Below are positions 34,952-44,254 of a DNA stretch of 64,000 bases, piece by piece (the stretch's first letter is position 1; every line of letters begins with the position of its first letter). The position numbers were made by a program, and so were the translations under genes. The DNA is from an uncultured Phascolarctobacterium sp. (GTDB taxonomy: Bacteria; Bacillota; Negativicutes; Acidaminococcales; Acidaminococcaceae). Below the pieces are notes generated by a model. The model saw only the letters and a list, made by a program, of their open reading frames with translations. It was not told where the DNA came from and ran no database searches. The stretch lies in contig NZ_CALDXR010000058.1 in the NCBI RefSeq assembly GCF_937920985.1, positions 1 through 64,000 on the forward strand, read 5' to 3'.

Positions 34952-36781
34952 ATGTGCGGAATTGTAGGTTATATCGGTAATCACGAAGCAGCCCCCTTTT
35001 TGCTTGACGGTATGAGCAAGCTGGAGTATCGCGGTTATGATTCTGCCGGCATTGCTGTTTATGAAAACAACAGCATTCGTGTAGAAAAATGTGTAGGCCG
35101 TCTGGATGCACTGCGCCAGAAATTGGCAGGCAATATGCCTGTGGGCAATGTAGGTATCGGTCACACACGCTGGGCAACACATGGCCGTCCGTCGGATCGC
35201 AACGCGCATCCCCATACGGACAGCAGCGGTAAGTTTGTCGTTGTCCATAACGGTATTATTGAAAACTATCTTGGCCTGAAGGAAGAACTGATTGCCAAGG
35301 GACATGAATTCCTGTCCGAAACTGACAGTGAGGTTGTAGCTCATTTGATGGCGGACCAATATGACGGAGATTTCGAAGAAACCGTCAAAAAGGTGCTGAA
35401 GCTTATCAAGGGCTCCTACAGTCTGGTATTTATGTGCGAATACGAGCCTGATAAAATCATCTGCACCAAAAAGGATAATCCGCTGATTATCGGCCTGGGC
35501 GAAGGTGAAAACTTTATCGCTTCCGATATTCCGGCAATTATCAACCATACGCGCCGTACCTTTATTATGAGCGACGGCGAAATCGCCACGGTAACGGCAG
35601 ACGGTGTATGGGTGCAGGATATCAACGGCACTCCCATCAGCAAGAAGGTGTTTGAGGTCAACTGGAACGCGGAAGCAGCGGAAAAGGGCGGCTTTGAGCA
35701 TTTCATGCTGAAGGAAATTTATGAACAGCCCAAGGCTCTGCGCGATACCATGACCAGCCGCTTGGATGCGGAAGCAAAAACCATCGGCTTCCCTGAGCTG
35801 AACTGGACAGCCGAGGAGCTGCGTGAAATCAATAAAATCTTTATCGTGGCCTGCGGTACCGCTTATCATGCAGGCATTGTCGGCAAATATTATCTGGAGC
35901 AGCTGGCGCGTGTGCCGGTTGAGGTGGATATTGCCAGCGAGTTCCGTTACCGTGATCCGCTTGTTGACGGCAACAGCCTTACTATTGTTATCAGCCAGAG
36001 CGGTGAAACCAGCGATACGCTGGCAGCACTGCGCGAGGCTAAACGTCTTGGCTCCCGCACTCTGGCGGTTACCAACGTTGTCGGCAGCTCTATTGCGCGT
36101 GAGGCAGACCAGGTTGTTTATACCTATGCCGGTCCGGAAATTGCCGTAGCATCTACCAAAGCTTACACTACACAGCTTCTGGCAATGCTGATGCTGGCGA
36201 TTTATGTAGGCCGTCTGCGCGGCAGCATGAGTGCCGAGCGTGAGCAGGAGCTGGTGCAGGGTCTGACCTTTGTACCCGAGCAGATTCATAAAATGCTGGA
36301 AAACGTGGACCAGATTAAGGTGTTTGCGCGTGAATACGGCAGTAGTGAGGATGCCTTCTTCCTGGGACGCAGCCTTGATTATGCCGTAGCGCTGGAGGGT
36401 GCGCTGAAGCTGAAGGAAATTTCCTACATTCATGCGGAGGCTTATGCAGCAGGCGAGCTGAAGCACGGCACCTTGGCGCTGATTGTTTCCGGTGTGCCGG
36501 TAATCGTACTGGCAACGCAGATGGATGTATATGATAAAACCGTTAGCAACCTGCAGGAGGTTAAGGCGCGCGAGGCTGTGGTTATTGCCATCGGCTTTGA
36601 AGGTGACACCTCTCTGGAAAAATATGCGGACCATGTTATCTACATCCCGCGTACTGACAAATATCTGGCACCGCTGATGGCAGTGCTGCCCTTGCAGCTG
36701 CTGGCCTACTATGCGGCGCTGACTCGCGGCTGTGATGTTGATAAACCGCGTAATCTCGCAAAGAGTGTAACAGTTGAATAA
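34952..36781 (+). CDS. glmS: Glutamine-fructose-6-phosphate aminotransferase GlmS
   Basis: GlmS makes glucosamine-6-phosphate from fructose-6-phosphate and glutamine, the first step to UDP-GlcNAc. AGAGGAGG places the start at MCGIVGYIG (34952), giving 609 residues; Cys2 is the amidotransferase nucleophile. The glutaminase domain has GHTRWATHGRPSDRNAHPH, and two SIS domains follow (IFIVACGTAYHAG, ISQSGETSDTLAALREAK; later AYAAGELKHGTLALI). The C-terminus DKPRNLAKSVTVE is typical. The frame before the ATG overlaps the ribozyme and is not coding. Confidence 0.97.
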   Translation: MCGIVGYIGNHEAAPFLLDGMSKLEYRGYDSAGIAVYENNSIRVEKCVGRLDALRQKLAGNMPVGNVGIGHTRWATHGRPSDRNAHPHTDSSGKFVVVHNGIIENYLGLKEELIAKGHEFLSETDSEVVAHLMADQYDGDFEETVKKVLKLIKGSYSLVFMCEYEPDKIICTKKDNPLIIGLGEGENFIASDIPAIINHTRRTFIMSDGEIATVTADGVWVQDINGTPISKKVFEVNWNAEAAEKGGFEHFMLKEIYEQPKALRDTMTSRLDAEAKTIGFPELNWTAEELREINKIFIVACGTAYHAGIVGKYYLEQLARVPVEVDIASEFRYRDPLVDGNSLTIVISQSGETSDTLAALREAKRLGSRTLAVTNVVGSSIAREADQVVYTYAGPEIAVASTKAYTTQLLAMLMLAIYVGRLRGSMSAEREQELVQGLTFVPEQIHKMLENVDQIKVFAREYGSSEDAFFLGRSLDYAVALEGALKLKEISYIHAEAYAAGELKHGTLALIVSGVPVIVLATQMDVYDKTVSNLQEVKAREAVVIAIGFEGDTSLEKYADHVIYIPRTDKYLAPLMAVLPLQLLAYYAALTRGCDVDKPRNLAKSVTVE

Positions 36782-36791
36782 AAAATAAATT

Positions 36792-36831
36792 AACGGCGTA
36801 ACGGATGCAAAAATCTGTTGCGCCGTTTTTG
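36792..36831 (+). terminator. Terminator after glmS
   Basis: AACGGCGTAACGGAT-type arm pairs with CTGTTGCGCCGTT, followed by TTTGTAATT. Confidence 0.8.
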
Positions 36832-36898
36832 TAATTACAGAGATACGCTGCTTATGTTATACTAATATTAAATTAGAGCGTAAGGGGAAATAAAGCAG

Positions 36899-38146
36899 AT
36901 GGCTTATAGCGAGCTTTTTAAAAATTACAGTGATATCCGCAATTTTATGCGGCGCTTTTATGTGTACGGCTTTGAAAAGCGGCAGGATTTTACCGCTAAA
37001 AGCTCCAGAAGCTACGATGATAATCGCCGGCGTCTGGACAGTTGGCTGGAGGATTACATGAGCTTCAAAAGCGAAGCGGACGGCAGAGCCTACCGCATTT
37101 CCTTCGACAGCAGCAGTATCAGTCATAATCCCTTGTATAAAAGCTGGAAGGCCAAGAGCTTTACGTCCATGGATATTACGCTGCATTTTTATCTGCTGGA
37201 TATTCTTGCCGACGGCAAGGCCTATTCGGCGGTAGAGCTGTTGGAGCTGCTGAGCGGCCGTTATTTTAACTGTTTTGATAATCAGCTGCGTCAGCCCGAT
37301 GAATCGACGGTGCGCAACAAGCTGAATGAATATACTGCGCTGGGAATGCTGCGGCTGGTGAAGCAGGGACGGCGCAATCTTTACTGCTTGGCGCAGGATG
37401 AGGTGAACTGGCGCAGCTGGCAGCTTGCCTGCGCCTTCTTTTCCGAGGCGGCGCCTTTGGGAGAGGCAGGCTCCTATCTGCTGGATAAATTTGCCGAGGA
37501 CTGCGAGGCCTTTGCATTTAAGCATCATTTTATTTTATATACGATGGACAGCAAGCTGCTGTACGAGCTGCTGGAGGCGATGAACAGCAGGCAGTCCGTA
37601 ACGCTTTACCGCTGTGACAAGGACGGCAGCAGCATACCGCAATACGTTTGCCCCTTGAAAATTTACTGCAGCACGAGGACGGGACGGCAGTATCTTTTGA
37701 GCTACAGCTATGCTGCGCAGAAGCTGCTGTTCAACCGTCTGGACCATATCGAAAGTATTGAGGTTAAACGTCCGGAAGAACGCTATGAGGAGCTGCTGCA
37801 GATGGCCAAGGAGGCGGCGCCGCACATTTGGGGCGCAGGCATGCTCAGGACGGACAGGCTGGAGAAAATCAGCTTTACGGTGGAGACAGCAGCCGACGAG
37901 CAGTTTATTGTGCAGCGCCTGGAGCGCGAAAAGCGCTGCGGCACGGTGCGGCAGCTGGATGCGGAGCATTATCGCTTCAGTGCTGCCGTGTATGATGCGC
38001 GTGAGCTGTTGCCGTGGATACGCACCTTTATCGGGCGTATTACCGCCTTTAGCTGCAGTAACGAGAATGTCCAGGAGCTTTTCTTTGAGGATTTGAAGCA
38101 AATGGCGTCTTATTATCAGGAGGAGGCAGCAGATGAAAAGCAGTGA
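36899..38146 (+). CDS. WYL-domain transcriptional regulator, first of a pair
   Basis: The 415-residue protein has an N-terminal region with DIRNFMRRFYVYGFEKRQDF and a winged helix (ITLHFYLLDILADGKAYSAVELLELL). The WYL domain at about 215-290 reads VTLYRCDKDGSSIPQYVCPL, then GRQYLLSYSYAAQKLLFNRL, and a C-terminal extension (WCX) follows. WYL proteins sense ligands such as nucleic acids or nucleotides and often control stress or defence genes. The second WYL gene overlaps its end by 14 bases, so they are co-translated. The target is unknown. Confidence 0.85.
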   Translation: MAYSELFKNYSDIRNFMRRFYVYGFEKRQDFTAKSSRSYDDNRRRLDSWLEDYMSFKSEADGRAYRISFDSSSISHNPLYKSWKAKSFTSMDITLHFYLLDILADGKAYSAVELLELLSGRYFNCFDNQLRQPDESTVRNKLNEYTALGMLRLVKQGRRNLYCLAQDEVNWRSWQLACAFFSEAAPLGEAGSYLLDKFAEDCEAFAFKHHFILYTMDSKLLYELLEAMNSRQSVTLYRCDKDGSSIPQYVCPLKIYCSTRTGRQYLLSYSYAAQKLLFNRLDHIESIEVKRPEERYEELLQMAKEAAPHIWGAGMLRTDRLEKISFTVETAADEQFIVQRLEREKRCGTVRQLDAEHYRFSAAVYDARELLPWIRTFIGRITAFSCSNENVQELFFEDLKQMASYYQEEAADEKQ

Positions 38147-39062
38147 TATCTTTTTTAACGAAGTATATGGTACATATTTTAGGGTTGTTGGCTTTATTCT
38201 GGAGCAGGCGCAAAAGGGTGAGCTGACAACAGAAAAAATAAATCGGATTGTGCAGGAGCAGGCCTTTGGCGACAGCTATCTGACAATACCCAAATCATTG
38301 AAAGATTGCGAGTGGCCGTTGCTCCAAAGCGATATGACTACACCGCTGCAGCATACTCCGACGATGCCTCTGACAATTCTGCAACGGCGCTGGCTGAAAA
38401 CCTTGCTGAGCGATAAGCGGATGCAGCTTTTTAATGTAGATTGTACTGGCCTTGAGGATGTAGAGCCTTTGTTCAGCCAGGAGGAGTTTGTATATTTTGA
38501 TCGCTATAATGACGGTGATCCTTATGATGATCCGCAGTACAAGCAGCATTTTCGCCTGCTGCTGCAGGCTATAAACGAAAAACGCAGGGTGGAAATCAGC
38601 TTTATCAACAACAAAAACGATAACATGCGAAAAAGATATCTGCCAATGCAAATAGAATATTCAGCGAAGGACGATAAATTTCGCTTAAAAGCGGTGTGTG
38701 GCAGTTCTTTGCATTATGTGAATGTTGCGCGTATCAAAGAGTGCCGGCTGTTAGAGCAGGACGCTGCAGAGATATGTGAGCAGAAGGCACCAGAGCGCTG
38801 CAAGCTTACTGCATTGCTGACGGATGAACGCAATGCTTTGGAGAGGGCGATGCTGCATTTTTCGCATTTGGAAAAGACGACGGAGCGTCTTGATGAAAAG
38901 CATTACAGGTTGCATCTGACATACGACAAAAGTGATGCAATAGATATGGTTATCCGTATACTGTCCTTCGGACCGTTATTGCAGGTGCAGGAGCCTGCCA
39001 GCTTCATTGAGCTGCTGCGCAAAAGGCTGCAGAAGCAGTTGGCGCTGCAGGCAGATAAGTAA
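38133..39062 (+). CDS. WYL-domain protein, second of a pair
   Basis: The 309-residue protein has a poorly conserved N-terminal half (helical, FGDSYLTIPKSLKDCEWPLL) and a WYL domain at about 140-215 (NEKRRVEISFINNKNDNMRK, YLPMQIEYSAKDDKFRLKAV, HYVNVARIKECRLL), then a WCX-like C-terminus (LHLTYDKSDAIDMVIRILSF). An AGGAGGAGG site lies in the end of the first gene. The overlap suggests a heteromeric pair. A terminator separates it from the hydrogenase operon. Confidence 0.82.
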   Translation: MKSSDIFFNEVYGTYFRVVGFILEQAQKGELTTEKINRIVQEQAFGDSYLTIPKSLKDCEWPLLQSDMTTPLQHTPTMPLTILQRRWLKTLLSDKRMQLFNVDCTGLEDVEPLFSQEEFVYFDRYNDGDPYDDPQYKQHFRLLLQAINEKRRVEISFINNKNDNMRKRYLPMQIEYSAKDDKFRLKAVCGSSLHYVNVARIKECRLLEQDAAEICEQKAPERCKLTALLTDERNALERAMLHFSHLEKTTERLDEKHYRLHLTYDKSDAIDMVIRILSFGPLLQVQEPASFIELLRKRLQKQLALQADK

Positions 39063-39117
39063 AAGCAAAAATATCATCTGCCAGAAGCTAATTTGATGCC
39101 GATGCCTTATTATAAAC

Positions 39118-39160
39118 CACCGGACCTGTGGAATTTCTGCAGGCCCGGTGTATTTTTTTG
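39118..39160 (+). terminator. Terminator after the WYL pair
   Basis: CACCGGACCTG pairs with CAGGCCCGGTG, followed by TATTTTTTTG. Confidence 0.85.
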
Positions 39161-39180
39161 TATTCTTAACAGTAATTTGC

Positions 39181-39209
39181 TTTTACGCAATCAACAAATG
39201 TGTTATAAT
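39181..39209 (+). promoter_or_regulatory. Promoter candidate of the hydrogenase operon
   Basis: TTTTAC (39181-39186), 17 bases and TATAAT (39204-39209), about 56 bases before the first gene. The -35 is weak, so activation by a regulator is possible. Confidence 0.5.
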
Positions 39210-39265
39210 TAACGATACATGTCATTTTTGTGAAGAAGTTGAAATTTTTATGTGTAGGTGATGAA

Positions 39266-41239
39266 ATGGAAATGTTTTTAGTGGCTGTGGGCTTCTATGG
39301 CATCGGCGTATTAACCATGCTGCTTCCCCACGGCATGCAGCGTGCTGCACACTGGCTTGCTAACAGCGCTGCCCTTTTTGGCAGCGCTGTCTGCGCTTAT
39401 GCGGCAGGCCTGCTGCTTTTCGGCGGCGTGAGCCCCGCACCCCTGACCTGGGGCTCGTATTCTTTAGGCTGCGATGGCTGGAGCGCAGTCTTTCTGCTTT
39501 TGACCGGTATCGCCGGTGTTGTTACCAGTCTGTACGCGCTTGGTTATGCGCGTAGCTATGATGGCAGCCGTCTGCGTCTTTTGGGCGGCATGTGGTGCCT
39601 GTTCATCATGTCTATGGTACTGGTGCTGTTGGCAGGCGATGCCTTCAGCTTCCTGCTTTTCTGGGAGATTATGGCCGTAGCCTCCTTTATGCTGGTTAAC
39701 CATGAATCCGAAAAGCGTGCTACCTGGAATGCTGCCTATCAGTATCTGGTTATGACCAGCGTAGGTACGGCAGCGATTATGATTGCCTTCTTGCTGACAG
39801 GCTCTGCCAGCGAGGGCTTCAGCTTTGCTGCTATGGCCAAGAATACGCTGGAGGGCAGCTGGCAGCATCTTGTTTTTGTCTGTGCCTTTGCTGGCTTTGC
39901 CTTAAAGGCCGGACTGGTGCCGCTGCATGTGTGGTTGCCTAAGGCGCATCCGGCAGCACCCAGTCACGTTTCCGCGCTGATGAGCGGTGTTATGCTGAAG
40001 ATTGCTCTCTACGGCTTCGGTCGTTTTATGTTCAGCTTTTTGCCTGCCTGGAATTACTGGTGGTGCGTTGCTGTACTGCTGGCAGGCGTAGTATCCGCAT
40101 TTTTGGGCGTACTCTATGCTCAGATGGAAACGGATATTAAGCGCGTGCTTGCTTATTCCTCCGTGGAAAATATGGGCGTGATTTTTGCTGCCTTCGGCTG
40201 CGGTATGCTGATGAAGGCTTCCGGCAGCAGCTTTTATATGCTTGGCTTTGTGGCAGCGCTGGTGCATGCCTTTAACCACAGCATTATGAAGGTGCTGATG
40301 TTTATGTGTGCCGGCAGTATTATGCACGGTACCGGCAGCAAGAACCTGGAGCTGTTCGGCGGCCTCGCACGCAAAATGCCGTATACCGCTGTCTTTGCTT
40401 TCGTCGGCTCGCTGGCACTCGCCGCTATTCCGCTGACGAACGGCTTTACCGGTGAATGGCTGGTGCTGCAGAGCTTTATCAGCCTGGGTACAAGCTGCGC
40501 CGGGCAGGATATCCGCCTGTGGACGGCTGTGTCCTTTGTTCTGCTGGGCTTTACCGGAGCACTGGCTCTCGGCTGCTTTGTACGCTTCTTCGGCATCACC
40601 TTCCTGGGCCGTGCTCGCAGTGAAATTGTGGAGCATGCGCACGAATCCGATAAATTTATGCTCGCTGCTATGGGCGTTGCAGCTGTTTTAGTTGTTGCTT
40701 GCGGTCTTTATCCGCTGCCGGTCGTTCGCGCCGCTCTGTTGGCGTTGGGCATGCCTGTTGATCTTGATGCCTTCGGAATGAATCTGGCGTGGGCCGGTGT
40801 CGGTACTGCTGTCTGCTACAAGCCGCTGCTGCTGCTGGCTTTGCTGCTGGTGCTGGGTGCAGTGCTGTGGCTGGCTGTTAAGGACTGCTTTGTTGTGGAG
40901 GATGTTACCTGGAACTGTGGTACCTATCCGACGCAGCGCCAGCAGTATTCCGCAACCGGCTTCAGTAAGCCGGTACGCCGTGCGTTCGATTATCTGCTGA
41001 AGCCTAAGCGTCAGGTAACCTACATGCGCAAGGAGCATGCTTACTTCGGACGTCAGCTTTCCTACAAGCTGGAAATTCCCGATATGATTACGGAAAAACT
41101 TTATCAGCCGCTGCAAAAGCATTTTGTAAGTATTTCTAATTTCCTGCGCCGTTTGCAGCAGGGCAGTGTGCGTTTATATGTTGCCTATGTTATGGTGGCA
41201 ATGATGTTGGTACTGGTATGGGGGGCGCTTTATAAATGA
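39266..41239 (+). CDS. hyfB: Hydrogenase-4 membrane subunit HyfB-like (NuoL/M/N family)
   Basis: This is an antiporter-like proton-translocating subunit of a group 4 membrane hydrogenase. From the ATG at 39266 (after GTAGGTG) it has 657 residues and about 15 membrane helices. The Proton_antipo_M core has VPLHVWLPKAHPAAPSHVSA near 225 and IKRVLAYSSVENMGVIFAAF near 290, with conserved Lys and Glu. The C-terminal soluble part (WNCGTYPTQRQQYSATGFSK) is typical of HyfB/HycC. It ends overlapping the next gene by four bases. Confidence 0.9.
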   Translation: MEMFLVAVGFYGIGVLTMLLPHGMQRAAHWLANSAALFGSAVCAYAAGLLLFGGVSPAPLTWGSYSLGCDGWSAVFLLLTGIAGVVTSLYALGYARSYDGSRLRLLGGMWCLFIMSMVLVLLAGDAFSFLLFWEIMAVASFMLVNHESEKRATWNAAYQYLVMTSVGTAAIMIAFLLTGSASEGFSFAAMAKNTLEGSWQHLVFVCAFAGFALKAGLVPLHVWLPKAHPAAPSHVSALMSGVMLKIALYGFGRFMFSFLPAWNYWWCVAVLLAGVVSAFLGVLYAQMETDIKRVLAYSSVENMGVIFAAFGCGMLMKASGSSFYMLGFVAALVHAFNHSIMKVLMFMCAGSIMHGTGSKNLELFGGLARKMPYTAVFAFVGSLALAAIPLTNGFTGEWLVLQSFISLGTSCAGQDIRLWTAVSFVLLGFTGALALGCFVRFFGITFLGRARSEIVEHAHESDKFMLAAMGVAAVLVVACGLYPLPVVRAALLALGMPVDLDAFGMNLAWAGVGTAVCYKPLLLLALLLVLGAVLWLAVKDCFVVEDVTWNCGTYPTQRQQYSATGFSKPVRRAFDYLLKPKRQVTYMRKEHAYFGRQLSYKLEIPDMITEKLYQPLQKHFVSISNFLRRLQQGSVRLYVAYVMVAMMLVLVWGALYK

Positions 41240-42126
41240 TTTTAGAGAATGAATTATTACAGCTGGCCCTCGGTATGGCGCAGGCAATTTTGCTGCTTTT
41301 GTGCGCTCCGCTGGTAACCGGCATTGTTAAAAAGGTAAAGGCCTGGATGCAGAACCGTATCGGCAGCAGAATCTGGCAGGAATATTACGATATCCGCAAA
41401 TGGTGGGGCAAGCCAACTATGCTTACTCCTTATGCCAGCATCACCTTCCGTATGGCACCCTGCGTATATTTTCTGACGACCTTTGCGGCAGCCTGCATGC
41501 TGCCGGGCTTCTTAGGCGGTCAGGCCGGCTTCGGCGACGTTTTTGTATTTGTTTATCTGTTGGCCTTGGGACGCTTCTTTATGGCAGTTTCCTCGATGGA
41601 TGCAGCCACCGCCTTCGGCGGTATGGGCGGCAGCCGTGAGGTTTATGTGGCTGCCTTCGTTGAGCCTGTGGTAATGCTGACCGTGCTTTCCAACGTGCTG
41701 CACACCAACAGCACTTCGCTGGCAGGCATGAGCCTGCGTACGGATGAGGTCAACCTGACGGTAGCAGGCGTGCTGACCTGCATTGCCTTCTTCCTGGTGC
41801 TGCTGGCCGAAAACAGCCGTATCCCGGTTGATAACCCCGATACGCATCTGGAGCTGACGATGATCCATGAATGTATGACATTGGAATATTCCGGCCGTCT
41901 GCTGGCGCTCATCCATTGGGCAAGCCAGCTCAAGCTGCTGGTATTTTTGGTGCTCTTTGCTATGCTGTATCTGCCGCTGGATTTGCCGGTAGTGCTGAAG
42001 GTGCTTATCGGTGCGGTAGCAGTAGGCGTAGTAGAAACCTTGAACAATAAGATGCGCCTTTTCAAAGTGCGTGTATATCTGGCCGCAGCGGGCCTGATGC
42101 TGCTGTTGGCAGTAGTGGCACAGTAA
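41236..42126 (+). CDS. hyfC: Hydrogenase membrane subunit HyfC/HycD-like (NuoH family)
   Basis: The 296-residue NuoH-type protein connects the hydrophilic hydrogenase to the membrane arm. It has about eight membrane helices; QNRIGSRIWQEYYDIRKWWG near 40 and NSRIPVDNPDTHLELTMIHE near 195 are the NuoH/HycD signatures lining the quinone- or proton-facing cavity. It overlaps hyfB by ATGA and is followed after ten bases by the HyfE-like gene. Confidence 0.92.
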   Translation: MILENELLQLALGMAQAILLLLCAPLVTGIVKKVKAWMQNRIGSRIWQEYYDIRKWWGKPTMLTPYASITFRMAPCVYFLTTFAAACMLPGFLGGQAGFGDVFVFVYLLALGRFFMAVSSMDAATAFGGMGGSREVYVAAFVEPVVMLTVLSNVLHTNSTSLAGMSLRTDEVNLTVAGVLTCIAFFLVLLAENSRIPVDNPDTHLELTMIHECMTLEYSGRLLALIHWASQLKLLVFLVLFAMLYLPLDLPVVLKVLIGAVAVGVVETLNNKMRLFKVRVYLAAAGLMLLLAVVAQ

Positions 42127-42136
42127 GGAGGTAACG

Positions 42137-42766
42137 ATGGAATATTTGGTTGTAAGTTTAATGTTTATCGTTTTCCTGCAGACGCGCTTTGTGGAGCTGC
42201 GCCGTGCAACTCTGTGCCTGGCGCTGCAGTCTGCTTTGATTGCGGCAGCCTGCCTTGTCGTAGGCATGAGCCATGGCAGCGGCCTGCATGCCTGGCTGCC
42301 CGGTGTGCTGACAATTGCCGTTAAGGTGCTCTTTATTCCCTACGCTATTTTGCGCGTGGTAAATCAGCTGCGCGATGAGCGTGAAATTGTCAGCGATATC
42401 AATGTTAACTATTCCACCGCTTTTGCAGCCTGCAGTCTGGCACTCGGTTACATGGTAATTGATGGTCTGCTGCCGCAGGCCGAGGGACGCGATATTTTAG
42501 CGACCTCTATGTTTATGATTATGACCGGTTTGGCGCTGATTGTTATGCGCAGCCGTGCCATTATGCAGATGATTGGCCTGATTACCTTGGAAAACGGCAT
42601 TTACCTGCTCGGTCTGATTATGACGGAAGGCTTGCCGCTGATTATCGAGCTGGGCATTTTCCTGGATGTGCTGATTGCTGTTGTTATTCTTGTTATTTTA
42701 ACCTCGCGTCTGCGTCTGTCGTTTAAAACGACGGATACAAATGTGCTGGACAAGCTGAAAGGGTAG
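42137..42766 (+). CDS. hyfE: Hydrogenase membrane subunit HyfE-like
   Basis: The 209-residue protein has about seven membrane segments and the HyfE pattern: a NuoK-like C-terminal half with MIGLITLENGIYLLGLIM and a Glu in the helix GLPLIIELGIFLDVLIAVVI. HyfE proteins are part of the membrane domain of hydrogenase 4. AAGGAGG precedes the ATG; the HyfF-like gene follows after eight bases. Confidence 0.9.
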   Translation: MEYLVVSLMFIVFLQTRFVELRRATLCLALQSALIAAACLVVGMSHGSGLHAWLPGVLTIAVKVLFIPYAILRVVNQLRDEREIVSDINVNYSTAFAACSLALGYMVIDGLLPQAEGRDILATSMFMIMTGLALIVMRSRAIMQMIGLITLENGIYLLGLIMTEGLPLIIELGIFLDVLIAVVILVILTSRLRLSFKTTDTNVLDKLKG

Positions 42767-42774
42767 GGGATGTA

Positions 42775-44250
42775 ATGTTAACATATATTTTGATACTGTT
42801 ATGCCTGCCACCCTTATGCGCGGTGCTGGCACTGGCTGCGGGCTTCGGCAATAATATCCTGCATTGGCTGCACCGTCTGACGGCAACTGCGGTAGGTGTG
42901 TGCGTGGCGCTGATGGCAAAGTCCTTTAATCCTGCTGTGCCCTATGTTGATGATTATTTTTACATTGATGCGCTGAATATGTGGGTAATCATTATTATTA
43001 CCACACTTTATCTGGCAGCAACCTGGACTGCGCGTAATTATCTTACGCGTGAGGAGCGTTGCGGCGTACTCAAGGGCGAGCAGCTGCAGACCGGCCGTTA
43101 CTTTGCGCTGATGCAGCTTTTCTGTTGGACGATGTTCATCGTACTGCTGGTAAAAAACCTGGGCCTGATGTGGGTAGCAATCGAAGCGACTACCTTAATC
43201 AGTGCGCTGCTCATTTCCTTTAAATTTACCCGCGCTGCTCTGGAAGCAACGTGGAAATATATCATGGTTTGTACCGTCGGCATCTGCCTGGCACTTTTGG
43301 GTACACTGGTGCTGTATTATGCGCAGCTTGATGCTTTGGGCGGCGAAAAGGCGCTCAGCTGGCTGTATCTGCATGAGCATGCCAACAGCCTGAATCCGGC
43401 GATGACCAAGCTGGCACTGCTGTTTATCGTTATCGGCTACGGTACGAAGGCAGGCATGGCGCCGATGCATACCTGGCTGCCGGATGCCTATGCCGAGGCT
43501 CCGTCGCTGACCAGCGGTATGCTGAGCGGTGCGCTCTGCAGCTGTGCGATTTATGTGCTGCTGCGTAATCTGGTTATCCTGCTGCCGACAGCGGGTGCTG
43601 CGATGATGAGCAGCATGCTGCTGTTCTTTGCTGTGCTGACTGTGGCGATTGCGGTGCCGTTCGTTGTTGTACAGCGTGACGTGAAGCGTATTCTGGCGTA
43701 CTCCTCTATGGAAAATATCGGCATTATGGTTGCCGGTATCGGTGTATTTTCCGCTTTTTCCCTGAAGGCTGTAATGCTGCATATGTACAGTCATGCGATG
43801 ATTAAGTTTGTGCTGTTCTATATTGCCGGCACGATTATCCAGGAATATCAGACTCGTAATATGATGCGTATTCACGGTATGATTAAGGATGTACCGCATA
43901 CTGCGACATTCTGGCTTTTGGGTATGCTGGGCATTTTGGGCCTGCCGCCGATGGGCCTTTTCTTCAGTAAGTTTTACATTATGGCGTCCATGTTCCGTGA
44001 AGGACATTGGGTAGCAGGCAGTCTGCTGATTATCCTGCTGGCCGGCGTTTTAATTGGTATTTTGTACCACGGTATGCGTATGCTGTGCGATAAATCGAAG
44101 CGTCAGCCCTTGGGCGATTTGCTGGGCGCTACCGACGTACCGGTGCTGGCAGCGCTGTTGCTTTTGACCTGCGTAGTGGGCGCCGGCTTTGAAAATATTC
44201 CCTGGCTCAACAATCTGCTGAACCAGGCTGTGCAGATTATAGGAGGCTGA
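42775..44250 (+). CDS. hyfF: Hydrogenase-4 membrane subunit HyfF-like (antiporter type)
   Basis: The 491-residue protein is a second NuoL/M/N-type subunit with about 14 membrane helices. It has MWVAIEATTLISALLISFKF near 130 with a conserved Glu, YGTKAGMAPMHTWLPDAYAE near 225 with Lys, and RDVKRILAYSSMENIGIMVA near 300. With HyfB it would supply two ion channels. HyfD, the third antiporter-like subunit of E. coli Hyf, is absent. Confidence 0.92.
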   Translation: MLTYILILLCLPPLCAVLALAAGFGNNILHWLHRLTATAVGVCVALMAKSFNPAVPYVDDYFYIDALNMWVIIIITTLYLAATWTARNYLTREERCGVLKGEQLQTGRYFALMQLFCWTMFIVLLVKNLGLMWVAIEATTLISALLISFKFTRAALEATWKYIMVCTVGICLALLGTLVLYYAQLDALGGEKALSWLYLHEHANSLNPAMTKLALLFIVIGYGTKAGMAPMHTWLPDAYAEAPSLTSGMLSGALCSCAIYVLLRNLVILLPTAGAAMMSSMLLFFAVLTVAIAVPFVVVQRDVKRILAYSSMENIGIMVAGIGVFSAFSLKAVMLHMYSHAMIKFVLFYIAGTIIQEYQTRNMMRIHGMIKDVPHTATFWLLGMLGILGLPPMGLFFSKFYIMASMFREGHWVAGSLLIILLAGVLIGILYHGMRMLCDKSKRQPLGDLLGATDVPVLAALLLLTCVVGAGFENIPWLNNLLNQAVQIIGG

Positions 44251-44254
44251 GATA

